Shown here in pieces: positions 16,192 to 24,220 of a stretch of 29,083 nucleotides of DNA. The stretch is from positions 1 through 29,083 of IMG/VR virus record IMGVR_UViG_3300025301_002241. One strand, given 5' to 3'. Position 1 is the first letter of the stretch; every line of letters starts with the position of its first letter. The translations under genes were made by a program, and so were the position numbers. The notes under the pieces were generated by a model, which worked only from the letters and a program-made list of their open reading frames with translations, was not told where the DNA came from and ran no database searches. This DNA is from a virus.

Positions 16192-16368
16192 ATGCCAACC
16201 AATAATTATGAAGCACGCCAAATATACGGTATCATCAATGAGTTTATTGATGAAGAAACAGCAAGAGCTATCACAATACGCTTATACGAACAGGTAGGTA
16301 AATACACGGAAAATGAATCCTTAGCCACAAGCCTAAAGATGTTAAGAGAGTTATATAGAAATGATTGA
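16192..16368 (+). CDS. Small unknown protein, 58 aa
   Basis: A 58-residue protein reading MPTNNYEARQIYG...LRELYRND, predicted mostly helical and charged. ATG 16192 follows AAGGA by 6 bases, and the stop overlaps the start of the next gene by 8 bases (ATGATTGA). Good Shine-Dalgarno, full use of the gap and coupling to the next gene support it. Family not recognised. Confidence 0.65.
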   Translation: MPTNNYEARQIYGIINEFIDEETARAITIRLYEQVGKYTENESLATSLKMLRELYRND

Positions 16369-16861
16369 AATCAAAATTACAGAACAGATGAAGCAACGAG
16401 CTTGGCGTAAGGCGCGTCAAATGGGAAAACTTAAGCAATCTATTACGAAGGGTGATGGCAATATTGCTGGGTTTTTAGGTGAAGAAGTGGCCAATGCAAT
16501 AGTCAAAGGCGAAATCAGCAATACATATGATTATGATATTACTAAGGACGGTGTTAAATATGACGTAAAAACTAAGCGGTGTACTAGCTCGCCCCGTGAA
16601 CATTACGAGTGCTCTGTTGCTGCCTTTAACACAAAACAAAAATGCGATCATTATATATTTGTGAGAATTGAAAACATTAGTGGGAAGTGGGGACGCGCGT
16701 GGATATTAGGAAGTTATCCAAAACCCGAATATTTTAAAGATGCGCGTTTTCTAAAAAAGGGACAGAGAGATGGAGACAATTGGTTCAAAGTTAAGGCTGA
16801 TTGTTATAATATACCAATTAGTAAATTACAGCCCTTAAAGACCAAAAAGCAAAGGAGATAG
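16361..16861 (+). CDS. PD-(D/E)XK endonuclease-like protein
   Basis: A 166-residue protein whose N-terminal half has a restriction-endonuclease-like core: a helix GNIAGFLGEEVANAIVKG with Glu41/Glu42, then DYDITKDGVKYDVKTKRCT with Asp59 and Asp68-x-Lys70. The E...D-x-K spacing after a glycine-rich helix is typical of small phage nucleases of this fold. The second half has HYIFVRIEN and RAWILGSYP strands that would complete the sheet. DNA cleavage is likely but the substrate is unknown; with two other PD-(D/E)XK proteins nearby a role in recombination, Holliday-junction or host-DNA breakdown is possible. Confidence 0.7.
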   Translation: MIEIKITEQMKQRAWRKARQMGKLKQSITKGDGNIAGFLGEEVANAIVKGEISNTYDYDITKDGVKYDVKTKRCTSSPREHYECSVAAFNTKQKCDHYIFVRIENISGKWGRAWILGSYPKPEYFKDARFLKKGQRDGDNWFKVKADCYNIPISKLQPLKTKKQRR

Positions 16862-16864
16862 TAT

Positions 16865-17278
16865 ATGACAAAGGTGTCTTCACACAATACGCTTATTGTA
16901 GATTGCGATGGTGTTATCGCTGATAAAGCGCACGGAGGAGAATACGGTAAAGCCGACCCTCTTCTACATGGCATAGAACAGGTAAATAAACTATATGATA
17001 TGGGATATACCATTACCTTGTATACTGCTCGTTATGGTGATAGAGAAAGCGGAAATCTACATCGTCAATATGAAAGGGGGTATAAGGAGTGGACGGATTG
17101 GCTCGCTAAGCACGGCGTAAAATATCATCATGCGTTCATGGGAAAACCAGCGGGTGTAATGTATATTGATGATAAAGCTGCCCGCGTCAAAAGTGATAGC
17201 ACAGAGGGCTGGGAACAGGTATGGCATGAAGTAGCAGAATTACAGGGCAAGGATCAATACGGAAATAAATTGAAATGA
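16865..17278 (+). CDS. HAD-superfamily phosphatase, capless
   Basis: A 137-residue minimal HAD phosphohydrolase. Motif I is IVDCDGVIAD with nucleophile Asp13 and acid/base Asp15; motif II is LYTARYG with Thr54; Lys94 (GKPAG) fits motif III; and YIDDKA with Asp102/Asp103 is motif IV. All catalytic residues are present. There is no cap insertion, so it probably acts on a large or exposed phosphate ester. AAGGAG precedes ATG 16865. It is coupled by ATGA to an exostosin-like glycosyltransferase, so a sugar-phosphate or lipid-linked substrate is suggested, but a nucleotide substrate is equally possible in a replication block. Confidence 0.8.
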   Translation: MTKVSSHNTLIVDCDGVIADKAHGGEYGKADPLLHGIEQVNKLYDMGYTITLYTARYGDRESGNLHRQYERGYKEWTDWLAKHGVKYHHAFMGKPAGVMYIDDKAARVKSDSTEGWEQVWHEVAELQGKDQYGNKLK

Positions 17279-18186
17279 CCGCAATAATTGAAGATCTTAA
17301 TAAAGAATTTCATCTTGGTAATAAGTTTACCCTTCATGTCGCTGTGGAATTAGCAAATATTCTAGATAATAATTATAGGATTATTGTTAAATACGATGGT
17401 CAAGAATTGCCGTATTATGACGATACAAAGTTAAACGTAATAATTGCCACCTCCAGAGAAACACATGGGCCACCTAATGAATTTCATAGAGATGACGTAT
17501 TTATCATATTCCAGCACTACTATATGCTTGACCAGTGGGATGATCCGTGGTATAATTCTTTAGTGTATCCACTTCCCATTGGTACATTTGTAGATGGTTT
17601 TGATGATCATATTATTAAACCAATGGCTGAAAGGAAATATGATTTTTCATTTGTGGGACAACTGCCACATACCGGCACTAGAGATTGTTTCAAGAGAAAT
17701 TTAGATGAACTAATGAACACCAGTGGCAAAAAATTTAAATATTTTGTAGAATACACTGATGGTTTTAAAAGGGGGTTAAGTAGCAGCGAATATTTAGAGT
17801 TACTCGGAGACACAAAGATATCTCTCTGTCCACAAGGAGCCTACAGCCAAGAAACATTTCGCTTTTTTGAGTCTATTATGATGGGTGCAATTCCCATGAT
17901 TGAAAATCTGCCAAAATTATGGTATTATGAAGGCGCCCCTTTTTTGAAAAGTAAATGGGTTAAACTAGAACAATCATTGTCCGTTAGTCTCAACACTCTA
18001 CAAACAGAAAAATCACGCAGTGTATTGTATCAGATAGCGCAATATGTCCAAACCATTTTACACCCACCATCTCTTGCTAAAGTGCTTAAAGACAAAATTG
18101 AACATAGACACAAAAATAAGATAGTCGGTCAGCCACATCTTGATCATTTGAGAAAGCTTTTTAACGAACATACTGACTGGGCATAG
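17275..18186 (+). CDS. Exostosin-like glycosyltransferase
   Basis: A 303-residue protein that resembles the C-terminal donor-binding domain of exostosin/GT47-like glycosyltransferases: YDFSFVGQLPHTGTRDCFKR, then a GLSSSEYLELLGDTKISLCP segment, SQETFRFFESIMMGAIPMI and LPKLWYYEGAPF. The ETFRFFE and G-A-I-P elements correspond to the nucleotide-sugar pocket with the conserved glutamates. The N-terminal 100 residues (DVFIIFQHYYMLDQWDDPWY) would form the acceptor side. Donor sugar and acceptor are unknown. It is coupled to the HAD gene by ATGA and lies just before the polymerase, separated from the other glycosyltransferases by the replication genes. Confidence 0.75.
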   Translation: MTAIIEDLNKEFHLGNKFTLHVAVELANILDNNYRIIVKYDGQELPYYDDTKLNVIIATSRETHGPPNEFHRDDVFIIFQHYYMLDQWDDPWYNSLVYPLPIGTFVDGFDDHIIKPMAERKYDFSFVGQLPHTGTRDCFKRNLDELMNTSGKKFKYFVEYTDGFKRGLSSSEYLELLGDTKISLCPQGAYSQETFRFFESIMMGAIPMIENLPKLWYYEGAPFLKSKWVKLEQSLSVSLNTLQTEKSRSVLYQIAQYVQTILHPPSLAKVLKDKIEHRHKNKIVGQPHLDHLRKLFNEHTDWA

Positions 18187-18191
18187 CAACA

Positions 18192-19799
18192 ATGACATTG
18201 AATTGGATACCTATCAACTGTAAAACTCACTTCAGTTTGTTGAGGGGTTTTTGTAAACCGGCCGATCTTGCGGCTACATGCAAAAAGTACGGCTACCAAG
18301 CGTGTGCTATTGCAGATTTTAAAACTGTTTCTGGGGCGGTTGATTTTCATCAGGCGTGTCTCGATAATGACATCAAGCCTTTAATAGGATGTGACTTTGA
18401 TGACTATGTTTTAATAGCAAAAAATAAAGATGGTTGGTTTGATTTAATTAAACTTGTTACCATACATCACCTATCTCCTGATATTGATACCTTAAAACAA
18501 ATAGCCCTTAAGGGAAATTTACTTTGTGTCAGCGCGAATGAAGTATATAAAAGTATCTTTGGAAAACACTTTGTTAAGTATGATTATAATAACTATAAAG
18601 TATATTATGTTAATCGCAAAGACGCAATTCCACATAGGGTTCTTCTGTGTTCTGGAATGAAAACCACACTCCCAAAAGTACAAACCAAAATTAAAAAAAA
18701 CGAAGAGATTGATAATAAAGAATTTTTTATGTCTGATGATTTCTATCTACCGACTCCCGAGGCATTTGACAACAATACCCAAGAAATTGAATTAGTGAAT
18801 AAGATTGCTAATATGTGTGAAGATTATGAAATAACAAAAAAGCCGATGCTCCCACAGTTTAAATGTCCCGATAGTATGGATGAAAATGAATACTTAAAGA
18901 AGCTGTGTCGTCATGGATGGAGGCAAAAGCTAATGGCTTCTGGAAAAGTGGCAAACAAAGAGGACGAAGCGAATTATCTAGCTAGAGTAAAAACAGAATT
19001 TGAGGTCATCTTTAAGGCAGAATTATCTGGGTATTTTTTGATTGTTCAAGATATAGTTAATTATATTAAGGAACAAGGATGGCTTGCGGGACCGGGGCGC
19101 GGTTCAGCGGCTGGATGCCTCGTATCGTATCTTCTTGGTATTACTGAAGTTGACCCTATAGAATATGGGCTTATCTTTGAAAGATTTTACAACGAGGGAC
19201 GCAATACTGAAGACTATGTTTCTTTGCCCGATATTGATGTTGATGTACCCGCTGAACACAGGGACGAAGTAATTGACTATATTCGACAAAAATATAACCC
19301 TGAAAATGTATCACAGATGATCACGTTTGGTAGACTTCAAGGAAGGGCTGCCCTAAAAGAAGTATTACGAATTAATGAAGCTGTATCATTTGCAGAAATG
19401 AACGAAATTACTCAAAACATTCCTAACGAAGCTGATATATCAGATCAATTAGAAATAGCAGACGAAAAGTCAATTATTAGATGGGCTTTGATGAATGAAT
19501 CTGAAAATCTAAAAAAATGGTGTAAAATAAATGAAGATCAAACATTGGATGGCGATCTAGCTAGTATGTTTGAACAGGCTATTAACATAGAGGGAACTAA
19601 TAAATCTCAGGGCAAGCATGCGGCAGGCGTTATAATATCACAACACAAACTAAAGGATGTTTGTCCTATGGTTAAAGATAAAACTGGTAATTTAATTGCG
19701 GCTTTTGAAATGAATGATCTTGAAAGTCAAGGTCATGTCAAGTTTGATATTTTGGGTATTGATCTTTTAAGTAAGATCATGGATATAAAGCTTTCCTAA
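18192..19799 (+). CDS. dnaE: DNA polymerase III alpha, N-terminal piece with the active-site aspartates
   Basis: This 535-aa piece carries the PHP domain (about 1-200) and the palm of a C-family polymerase. The PHP part is shortened and degenerate: the usual first His motif reads NCKTHFS, and PLIGCDF follows. The palm holds GPGRGSAAG, the PDIDVDVP motif (Asp347, Asp349, Asp351), HAAGVIIS and VKFDILGI (Asp519), so all catalytic acidic residues are on this piece. It ends only 16 residues after Asp519 with KIMDIKLS and a TAA. In intact DnaE the chain would continue directly into the segment starting the piece at 20710. No intein residues are visible at the end. ATG 18192 has only a weak upstream site. 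It must assemble with the second piece to be active. Confidence 0.93.
   Translation: MTLNWIPINCKTHFSLLRGFCKPADLAATCKKYGYQACAIADFKTVSGAVDFHQACLDNDIKPLIGCDFDDYVLIAKNKDGWFDLIKLVTIHHLSPDIDTLKQIALKGNLLCVSANEVYKSIFGKHFVKYDYNNYKVYYVNRKDAIPHRVLLCSGMKTTLPKVQTKIKKNEEIDNKEFFMSDDFYLPTPEAFDNNTQEIELVNKIANMCEDYEITKKPMLPQFKCPDSMDENEYLKKLCRHGWRQKLMASGKVANKEDEANYLARVKTEFEVIFKAELSGYFLIVQDIVNYIKEQGWLAGPGRGSAAGCLVSYLLGITEVDPIEYGLIFERFYNEGRNTEDYVSLPDIDVDVPAEHRDEVIDYIRQKYNPENVSQMITFGRLQGRAALKEVLRINEAVSFAEMNEITQNIPNEADISDQLEIADEKSIIRWALMNESENLKKWCKINEDQTLDGDLASMFEQAINIEGTNKSQGKHAAGVIISQHKLKDVCPMVKDKTGNLIAAFEMNDLESQGHVKFDILGIDLLSKIMDIKLS
19780..19794 (+). repeat. Left copy of 15-base direct repeat at the polymerase break
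   Basis: Reads TGGATATAAAGCTTT and matches the copy at 20693-20707 (TGGAGATAAAGCTCT) at 13 of 15 bases. Here it is read in the polymerase frame as DIKL just before the stop codon. The two copies bracket the 73-codon gene and the exonuclease gene. Confidence 0.75.
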
Positions 19800-19812
19800 A
19801 CAGGAGAAAAAA

Positions 19813-20034
19813 ATGGACGCTACAGCGGAAGATTATAAATCAGTAATTTTTTCTGGGTGCTCAATAGAATATAAGGATATTTCTATTTGCGATTTGAGGC
19901 ACCCTCTATCACAAAGTGGTCTTACTAGAGACATGGGATATCAAGTCTGGTCTGATAAGCATCATTGTTACAATATTTACAAAAACATTGACGAGGCGGT
20001 TAAAAAGTTCATAGCTCTCAAGGGACATGTATAA
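19813..20034 (+). CDS. Small unknown protein inside the polymerase break, 73 aa
   Basis: A 73-residue protein with a strong AGGAG 6 bases before its ATG. It reads as an N-terminal SVIFSGCSIEYKDISICDL segment, probably beta-rich, and a C-terminal IDEAVKKFIALKG helix; three cysteines (two in the first half, one in the HHCYN segment) are not arranged as a clear metal site. The stop overlaps the exonuclease start as TAATG, so the two are translated together. Family not recognised. Its place between the polymerase halves suggests it arrived with the exonuclease gene and might be a small partner of either, but that is inference. Confidence 0.65.
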   Translation: MDATAEDYKSVIFSGCSIEYKDISICDLRHPLSQSGLTRDMGYQVWSDKHHCYNIYKNIDEAVKKFIALKGHV

Positions 20035-20717
20035 TGAATTATAGAGATATTATTGTATTCGATTTTGAAACTGGTAGCGCTAATCCACATATAACACAGC
20101 CCACGCAAATTGCCGCAATAGCGATCCATGCTCGAAAATTACAATTGCAACCGGGAGGAACATTTAATAGTGAAATGCGTCCTATTATAGATGATGATAA
20201 GGCTATTAAGGCGGGTGTAGCCCCCTTAGAAGATGAGGCCCTCAAGATCACCAGAAAAAATAGGACCGATTTAGCAAAAGCGCCATTACCAAAAACTGTA
20301 TGGAAAAAATTTGCAAAATTTTGTGATAAGTATAATTTCAAAAAAACCAGTTATTATGCTCCTATCGCCGCAGGATTCAATATTAACCATTTTGATATGC
20401 CTATAGTTCAACGTATGTGTGAGCAATATGGACCATGGGATAATAAGCGAGGAGAACAAAAGATATTTAATCCTATTTTTACCATTGATGTTATGCAACA
20501 TATATACTGTTGGTTTGAAAATAACCAAGATGTCAAGGGTTATAGTATGGATTATTTGAGGGATTATTTTGGTATCGGCAAGGACAATGCTCATGACGCT
20601 TTACAGGATGTAAAAGATACAGCTAATATTTTAATCAAATTCATGCGACTTCAGAGAAGCTTATTGAAGAAAGTGAAGTTTGAAAAGTCTTTTGGAGATA
20701 AAGCTCTATATGTTTGA
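20034..20717 (+). CDS. dnaQ: DnaQ-like DEDDh 3'-5' exonuclease (proofreading)
   Basis: Removes mismatched 3' ends; the likely proofreading subunit for the split polymerase. The 227-aa protein has Exo I IVFDFETGS (Asp10, Glu12), Exo II FNINHFD (Asp121) and Exo III HDALQDVKDT (His187, Asp192), a complete DEDDh set. Residues 130-160 (GPWDNKRG...FTIDVMQHIYCW) form the segment between Exo II and III. The basic C-terminal tail ends in FGDKALYV, encoded across the right copy of the direct repeat and overlapping the start of the second polymerase piece by 8 bases. That overlap and the polymerase context strongly suggest co-translation. Confidence 0.9.
   Translation: MNYRDIIVFDFETGSANPHITQPTQIAAIAIHARKLQLQPGGTFNSEMRPIIDDDKAIKAGVAPLEDEALKITRKNRTDLAKAPLPKTVWKKFAKFCDKYNFKKTSYYAPIAAGFNINHFDMPIVQRMCEQYGPWDNKRGEQKIFNPIFTIDVMQHIYCWFENNQDVKGYSMDYLRDYFGIGKDNAHDALQDVKDTANILIKFMRLQRSLLKKVKFEKSFGDKALYV
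20693..20707 (+). repeat. Right copy of 15-base direct repeat, carrying the GGAG for the second polymerase piece
   Basis: Reads TGGAGATAAAGCTCT and matches 19780-19794 at 13 of 15 bases. In the polymerase frame it reads EIKL; in the exonuclease frame it encodes the final GDKAL. One of the two differences from the left copy turns GGAT into GGAG, which can serve as Shine-Dalgarno for ATG 20710, 12 bases downstream. Confidence 0.75.
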
Positions 20718-22251
20718 TTTATCAAATTTGCATGATGATCACGTCTGGGATTTGATATGTGAGGGTCACACCAAAGGTGTCTTTCAATTAGAATCTCAGC
20801 TAGGAAGATCATGGGCTAAAAAAGTGCGACCTAAAAACATCAATGAATTAGCGGCTCTTATTTCTCTAATTCGTCCCGGATGTTTGAAAGCATTTACGGA
20901 CGGTAAATCTATGACTCAACATTATGTTGATCGTAAAGCTAACATCGATCCTGTAATTTATCCCGATGAATCTTTAGAACATATTCTTAAAGAAACCTAT
21001 GGGGTACTTGTGTATCAGGAACAATCTATGATGATTGCTCAAGAGTTGGCTGGATTCACTCTGAAAGACGCAGATTCGCTCCGTAAGGCCATTGGAAAGA
21101 AAAAAGCTGGTTTGATGTCAGAAGTTAAAGAATCGTTTCTGAGGGGCGCTGAGAGTAAGGGGATAGTCACCAAGGAAATTGCTGAAGAAATATTTTCATG
21201 GATTGAAAAATCCAACAGATATGCCTTCAATAAATCCCACGCTGTTAGTTACGCCATCAATGCTTATTGGAGTGCTTATTGTAAATTTCATAAAAGAGTA
21301 CCATTTTACGTGTCTTACTTAAACCATTCTGATCGGAAACCAGACCCCCAAAAAGAATTAAAAGAGTTGATTATGGACGCTAAGTTATCCGATATTGAAG
21401 TATATCCACCACGCTTACAGCATCTGCACACCAACTTTGTTGCAATAAATAATAAAATTTATTTTGGCTTGCGGCATATTAAACATATTGGTCAAAAGGA
21501 ATGTGATAAAATCGAACAGTTATATAGAGATAACGATGTTTCTAATTATACGTGGATAGATGCATTAATAAATATTATATACAAAGGTAAAATTAACAAA
21601 AGGGCAGCAGTAGCCCTGATTTCAGTGGGTGCTTTTAGTGGCCCAAACAACCAACAACACAGAGAAAAAATGCTATATGAGTTTGATAGCTGGAAAGATC
21701 TTACTGCCAGAGAACAAACATATATCTCAGAAAATTACAATAGTTCTGATAGTTTATCAGAATGTATAGGCAATATGATACAAGATACTAAAATCAATAG
21801 CCGTAGGCTAATTACCGTCCTAGATATTAAACAAATTCTAGATAATCCCCCTCATGAGGTACAGGATAACATTCCATCAATAGCTCAGCACGAGGAAAAA
21901 TACATGGGATGCGCCCTTACATGTAGCAGAATGGATGCTATTAATACTAATTTTTCAACTTATATGTGTAAAGATGTGTCTCGTGGCACTATAAAAGGAA
22001 AGGTGAGTTTAATTGTTCAACTAAATTCTATTAGAACATATAAAACTAAAAAGGGTAAAAATCCCGGCCAACTGATGGCATTTGTATCTGCGGAAGACGG
22101 AAGTGGCGTTTTAGACTCTATTACAGTATTTCCAGAATGTTATCAACAATATCGTGACCTCCTAATTGAAGGAAATACAGTATTTATAAATGGAGAAATT
22201 TCCAAAAAGGACACTACTTCCGTTATAATAAATAAGGTGAGCCAAGTATGA
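20710..22251 (+). CDS. dnaE: DNA polymerase III alpha, C-terminal piece (fingers, tandem HhH, OB fold)
   Basis: The 513-aa second piece begins MFDLSNLHDDHVW and at once enters GVFQLESQ, the DnaE segment that normally follows the last catalytic aspartate. In order: fingers with LIRPGCL, YGVLVYQEQSMMIAQELAG and LRKAIGKKKAG; FNKSHAVSYA; a helix-hairpin-helix region (FGLRHIKHIG) and beta-clamp-side residues; and a C-terminal OB fold (about 420-513, from GKVSLIVQL). There are no catalytic aspartates, so it cannot polymerise alone. The frame is open to a TTG at 20680, but ATG 20710 is preferred: it has GGAG upstream and overlaps the exonuclease stop. The stop overlaps the ssb start as ATGA. Together the pieces make about 1050 aa, near the usual phage length. 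Confidence 0.93.
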   Translation: MFDLSNLHDDHVWDLICEGHTKGVFQLESQLGRSWAKKVRPKNINELAALISLIRPGCLKAFTDGKSMTQHYVDRKANIDPVIYPDESLEHILKETYGVLVYQEQSMMIAQELAGFTLKDADSLRKAIGKKKAGLMSEVKESFLRGAESKGIVTKEIAEEIFSWIEKSNRYAFNKSHAVSYAINAYWSAYCKFHKRVPFYVSYLNHSDRKPDPQKELKELIMDAKLSDIEVYPPRLQHLHTNFVAINNKIYFGLRHIKHIGQKECDKIEQLYRDNDVSNYTWIDALINIIYKGKINKRAAVALISVGAFSGPNNQQHREKMLYEFDSWKDLTAREQTYISENYNSSDSLSECIGNMIQDTKINSRRLITVLDIKQILDNPPHEVQDNIPSIAQHEEKYMGCALTCSRMDAINTNFSTYMCKDVSRGTIKGKVSLIVQLNSIRTYKTKKGKNPGQLMAFVSAEDGSGVLDSITVFPECYQQYRDLLIEGNTVFINGEISKKDTTSVIINKVSQV

Positions 22252-22586
22252 ATAAATGTCACTTTGTAGGAATGTTGGCTGATGATCCTCACTTAGTAAA
22301 TATTAATAATACATATCTAGTTACATTTACTCTAGCGATTGAAGACCACCGCAAAGATAAGGATGGTAGTAAAAAACGTAGAGTAGATTTTTTACGGTTT
22401 GAAGCATGGGCTACAGGCGCTCAAACGATTGATAAACATGCTCATAAAGGTGATTTTATGGCTGTTGAATCTATTGCAAGACAGTCAACATCGCACCAAG
22501 AAAAAAAATCGGACACAATCACTTTTAGGGTCACTAATTTTAAAATCTTTAACAATAATAAGCTAAATGAAGATGACGAAAAATAA
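22248..22586 (+). CDS. ssb: Single-stranded DNA-binding protein
   Basis: Protects single-stranded DNA at the fork. The 112-aa protein follows the bacterial OB-fold SSB pattern: MNKCHFVGMLADDP, TFTLAIED with the basic RKDKDGSKKRRVDFLRFEAW, KHAHKGDFMAVES and a final FRVTNFKIF strand. It lacks the usual long linker and the acidic tip ending in Pro-Phe, finishing instead with NEDDEK. The start is coupled to the polymerase by ATGA. The gene marks the end of the replisome cluster; a glycosyltransferase start overlaps its 3' end by 20 bases. Confidence 0.9.
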   Translation: MNKCHFVGMLADDPHLVNINNTYLVTFTLAIEDHRKDKDGSKKRRVDFLRFEAWATGAQTIDKHAHKGDFMAVESIARQSTSHQEKKSDTITFRVTNFKIFNNNKLNEDDEK

Positions 22587-24219
22587 AAAAGTATTATTCT
22601 GTTCTGAAGCATCATGGTTGCCCACGGGATATGCCGTATATACTAAAGAAGTTTTATCCCGACTTTGTCAGATAGACGGCATTGAAGTGGCTGAATTAGC
22701 TTGCTATGTTGATAGTAATGATGTTAATATTTCTTCTGTTCCATGGAAAGTGTATCCCAATAAACCTTTACCTAATGATCCCACACATGATTCATATAAA
22801 GGTAATATTACAGCTCAGTTTGGGGAACAAGCCTTTAATTCTGTCTTATTAGATTTTCAACCTGATGTAGTCATGGATATTCGTGATTGGTGGATGATTG
22901 AATTTCAGCAACGGTCTCCATTTAGAGACTTTTTTCATTGGGCTATTATGCCTACTGTAGATGCTGCCCCACAGGGTAATCAATGGATCAATACTTATGC
23001 GTCAGCTGATTCGGTGTTCGCATACTCTGAATTCGGGCGAGACATTTTGTTGCAACAATGCGATAATATAAAATTTGTGGATGTAGCATCTCCGGCTGCA
23101 AGTCAACACTTTCAACCACACCCAAACAAACAACAACACAAAATCGATATGGGGATTTCTCCAGAGTCCCTAATTGTAGGCACAGTGATGCGTAACCAAA
23201 AACGCAAACTATATCCTGATCTTTTTCAATCTTTTCGAGCTTTTGTGGATCAAGTTAATGATCCTAATGTATTTTTATATTGTCATACCTATTACCCAGA
23301 TATAGGATGGGATATTCCGGGCTTAATAAACGATAACGGTCTTTCTAATCGCGTACTCATGACTTACAAATGCAAGAATTGTCAAGATATAACTGTAGAC
23401 TTTTTTCAAGATGCTATTAAATATTGCAATAAATGTCAACATTTTAATAGCCACTTAGTAGGTATTAATAATTCAATAGGCGAACCAGATTTAGCCAGCA
23501 TATATAACCTATTTGATATATATGTACAATATGCCAACAGTGAGGGTTTTGGGATGCCGCAACTTGAGGCTGCTAATTGTGGGCTTCCCGTTATATCTAC
23601 TTATTATTCTGCGATGCAGTCTGTGATTGATAAGATTGGCGGCATGGGTATTGTGCCTCTAAGCTTTTATGTGGAATGTGAAACTGGTTGTAATAGGGCA
23701 GTTCCGAATAATGAAGTATTTGTTAATACTCTTGTCGAACTACATAAAAACAAATATAAGTTACGAGACATTGGCGCAGAAACTAAAAAGAATGCTGTGG
23801 CAAATTATAGTTGGGATAAAACGGCGGATGTGTGGGCTAAGCATATTCTACAGTTAGAACCAAAAGATCCGTCAACCACTTGGTTTTCTCAACCCCATAT
23901 CCCACAGCCAGCCACAGAAGTTCCAGAAGAAATAATTTCTATAGTAGACAAGGTTGATTTTATATTTAACAATATACTACATAAACCACAGTGGATAGGG
24001 AGCTATTTGTGGAAGCGTGTGTTGCGAGATATTACATTTGGATATAAATGTGAAAACATAACTAAAGACTTTTACTTTAACGAATCACATATTCAGTCTT
24101 ATACTGGAAATACTCCCTTCTCACTAGAGCAAGCATGCCAAGAAATGGTTAACTTTAGAAATCAAATAAATCAGTGGGAACAGTCGCGCGCCCAAATGAT
24201 GCAACAAGAAGGATATTAA
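22567..24219 (+). CDS. GT4-like glycosyltransferase with an inserted zinc ribbon
   Basis: Transfers a sugar from an activated donor; donor and acceptor unknown. The 550-aa protein has a GT-B layout: N-terminal half beginning KVLFCSEASWLPTGYAVYT with the acceptor loop, a middle strand GTVMRNQKRKLYPDLFQSF that starts the donor domain, and NSEGFGMPQLEAANCGLPVIST with the E-x7-E donor motif. Between those last two lies KCKNC at Cys269/Cys272 and CNKC at Cys287/Cys290, a likely zinc ribbon absent from usual GT4 enzymes. The last 100 residues (after residue 450) form an extra helical tail. Start ATG 22567 or 22573; it overlaps ssb by 20 bases. It opens the glycan block. Confidence 0.88.
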   Translation: MKMTKNKKVLFCSEASWLPTGYAVYTKEVLSRLCQIDGIEVAELACYVDSNDVNISSVPWKVYPNKPLPNDPTHDSYKGNITAQFGEQAFNSVLLDFQPDVVMDIRDWWMIEFQQRSPFRDFFHWAIMPTVDAAPQGNQWINTYASADSVFAYSEFGRDILLQQCDNIKFVDVASPAASQHFQPHPNKQQHKIDMGISPESLIVGTVMRNQKRKLYPDLFQSFRAFVDQVNDPNVFLYCHTYYPDIGWDIPGLINDNGLSNRVLMTYKCKNCQDITVDFFQDAIKYCNKCQHFNSHLVGINNSIGEPDLASIYNLFDIYVQYANSEGFGMPQLEAANCGLPVISTYYSAMQSVIDKIGGMGIVPLSFYVECETGCNRAVPNNEVFVNTLVELHKNKYKLRDIGAETKKNAVANYSWDKTADVWAKHILQLEPKDPSTTWFSQPHIPQPATEVPEEIISIVDKVDFIFNNILHKPQWIGSYLWKRVLRDITFGYKCENITKDFYFNESHIQSYTGNTPFSLEQACQEMVNFRNQINQWEQSRAQMMQQEGY

Positions 24220-24220
24220 T

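Noticed and set aside
19795-20692. Group I or group II intron in the polymerase gene
   Set aside because: Nearly all of the 913 bases are coding for the 73-residue protein and the exonuclease, with the two frames abutting; no room remains for a catalytic intron core, and no homing endonuclease or maturase is encoded.
19780-20710. Split intein or in-frame intein at the polymerase break
   Set aside because: The first piece ends in KIMDIKLS with a stop and the second begins with Met; no Cys/Ser splice junction, no intein blocks and no His-Asn end are visible, and the space is filled by two ordinary genes.
22248-22586. The missing acidic Pro-Phe tip as a sign of a truncated SSB gene
   Set aside because: The OB fold is complete and the gene ends in a normal stop; the charged NEDDEK end is a plausible alternative tail and phage SSBs often lack the bacterial tip.
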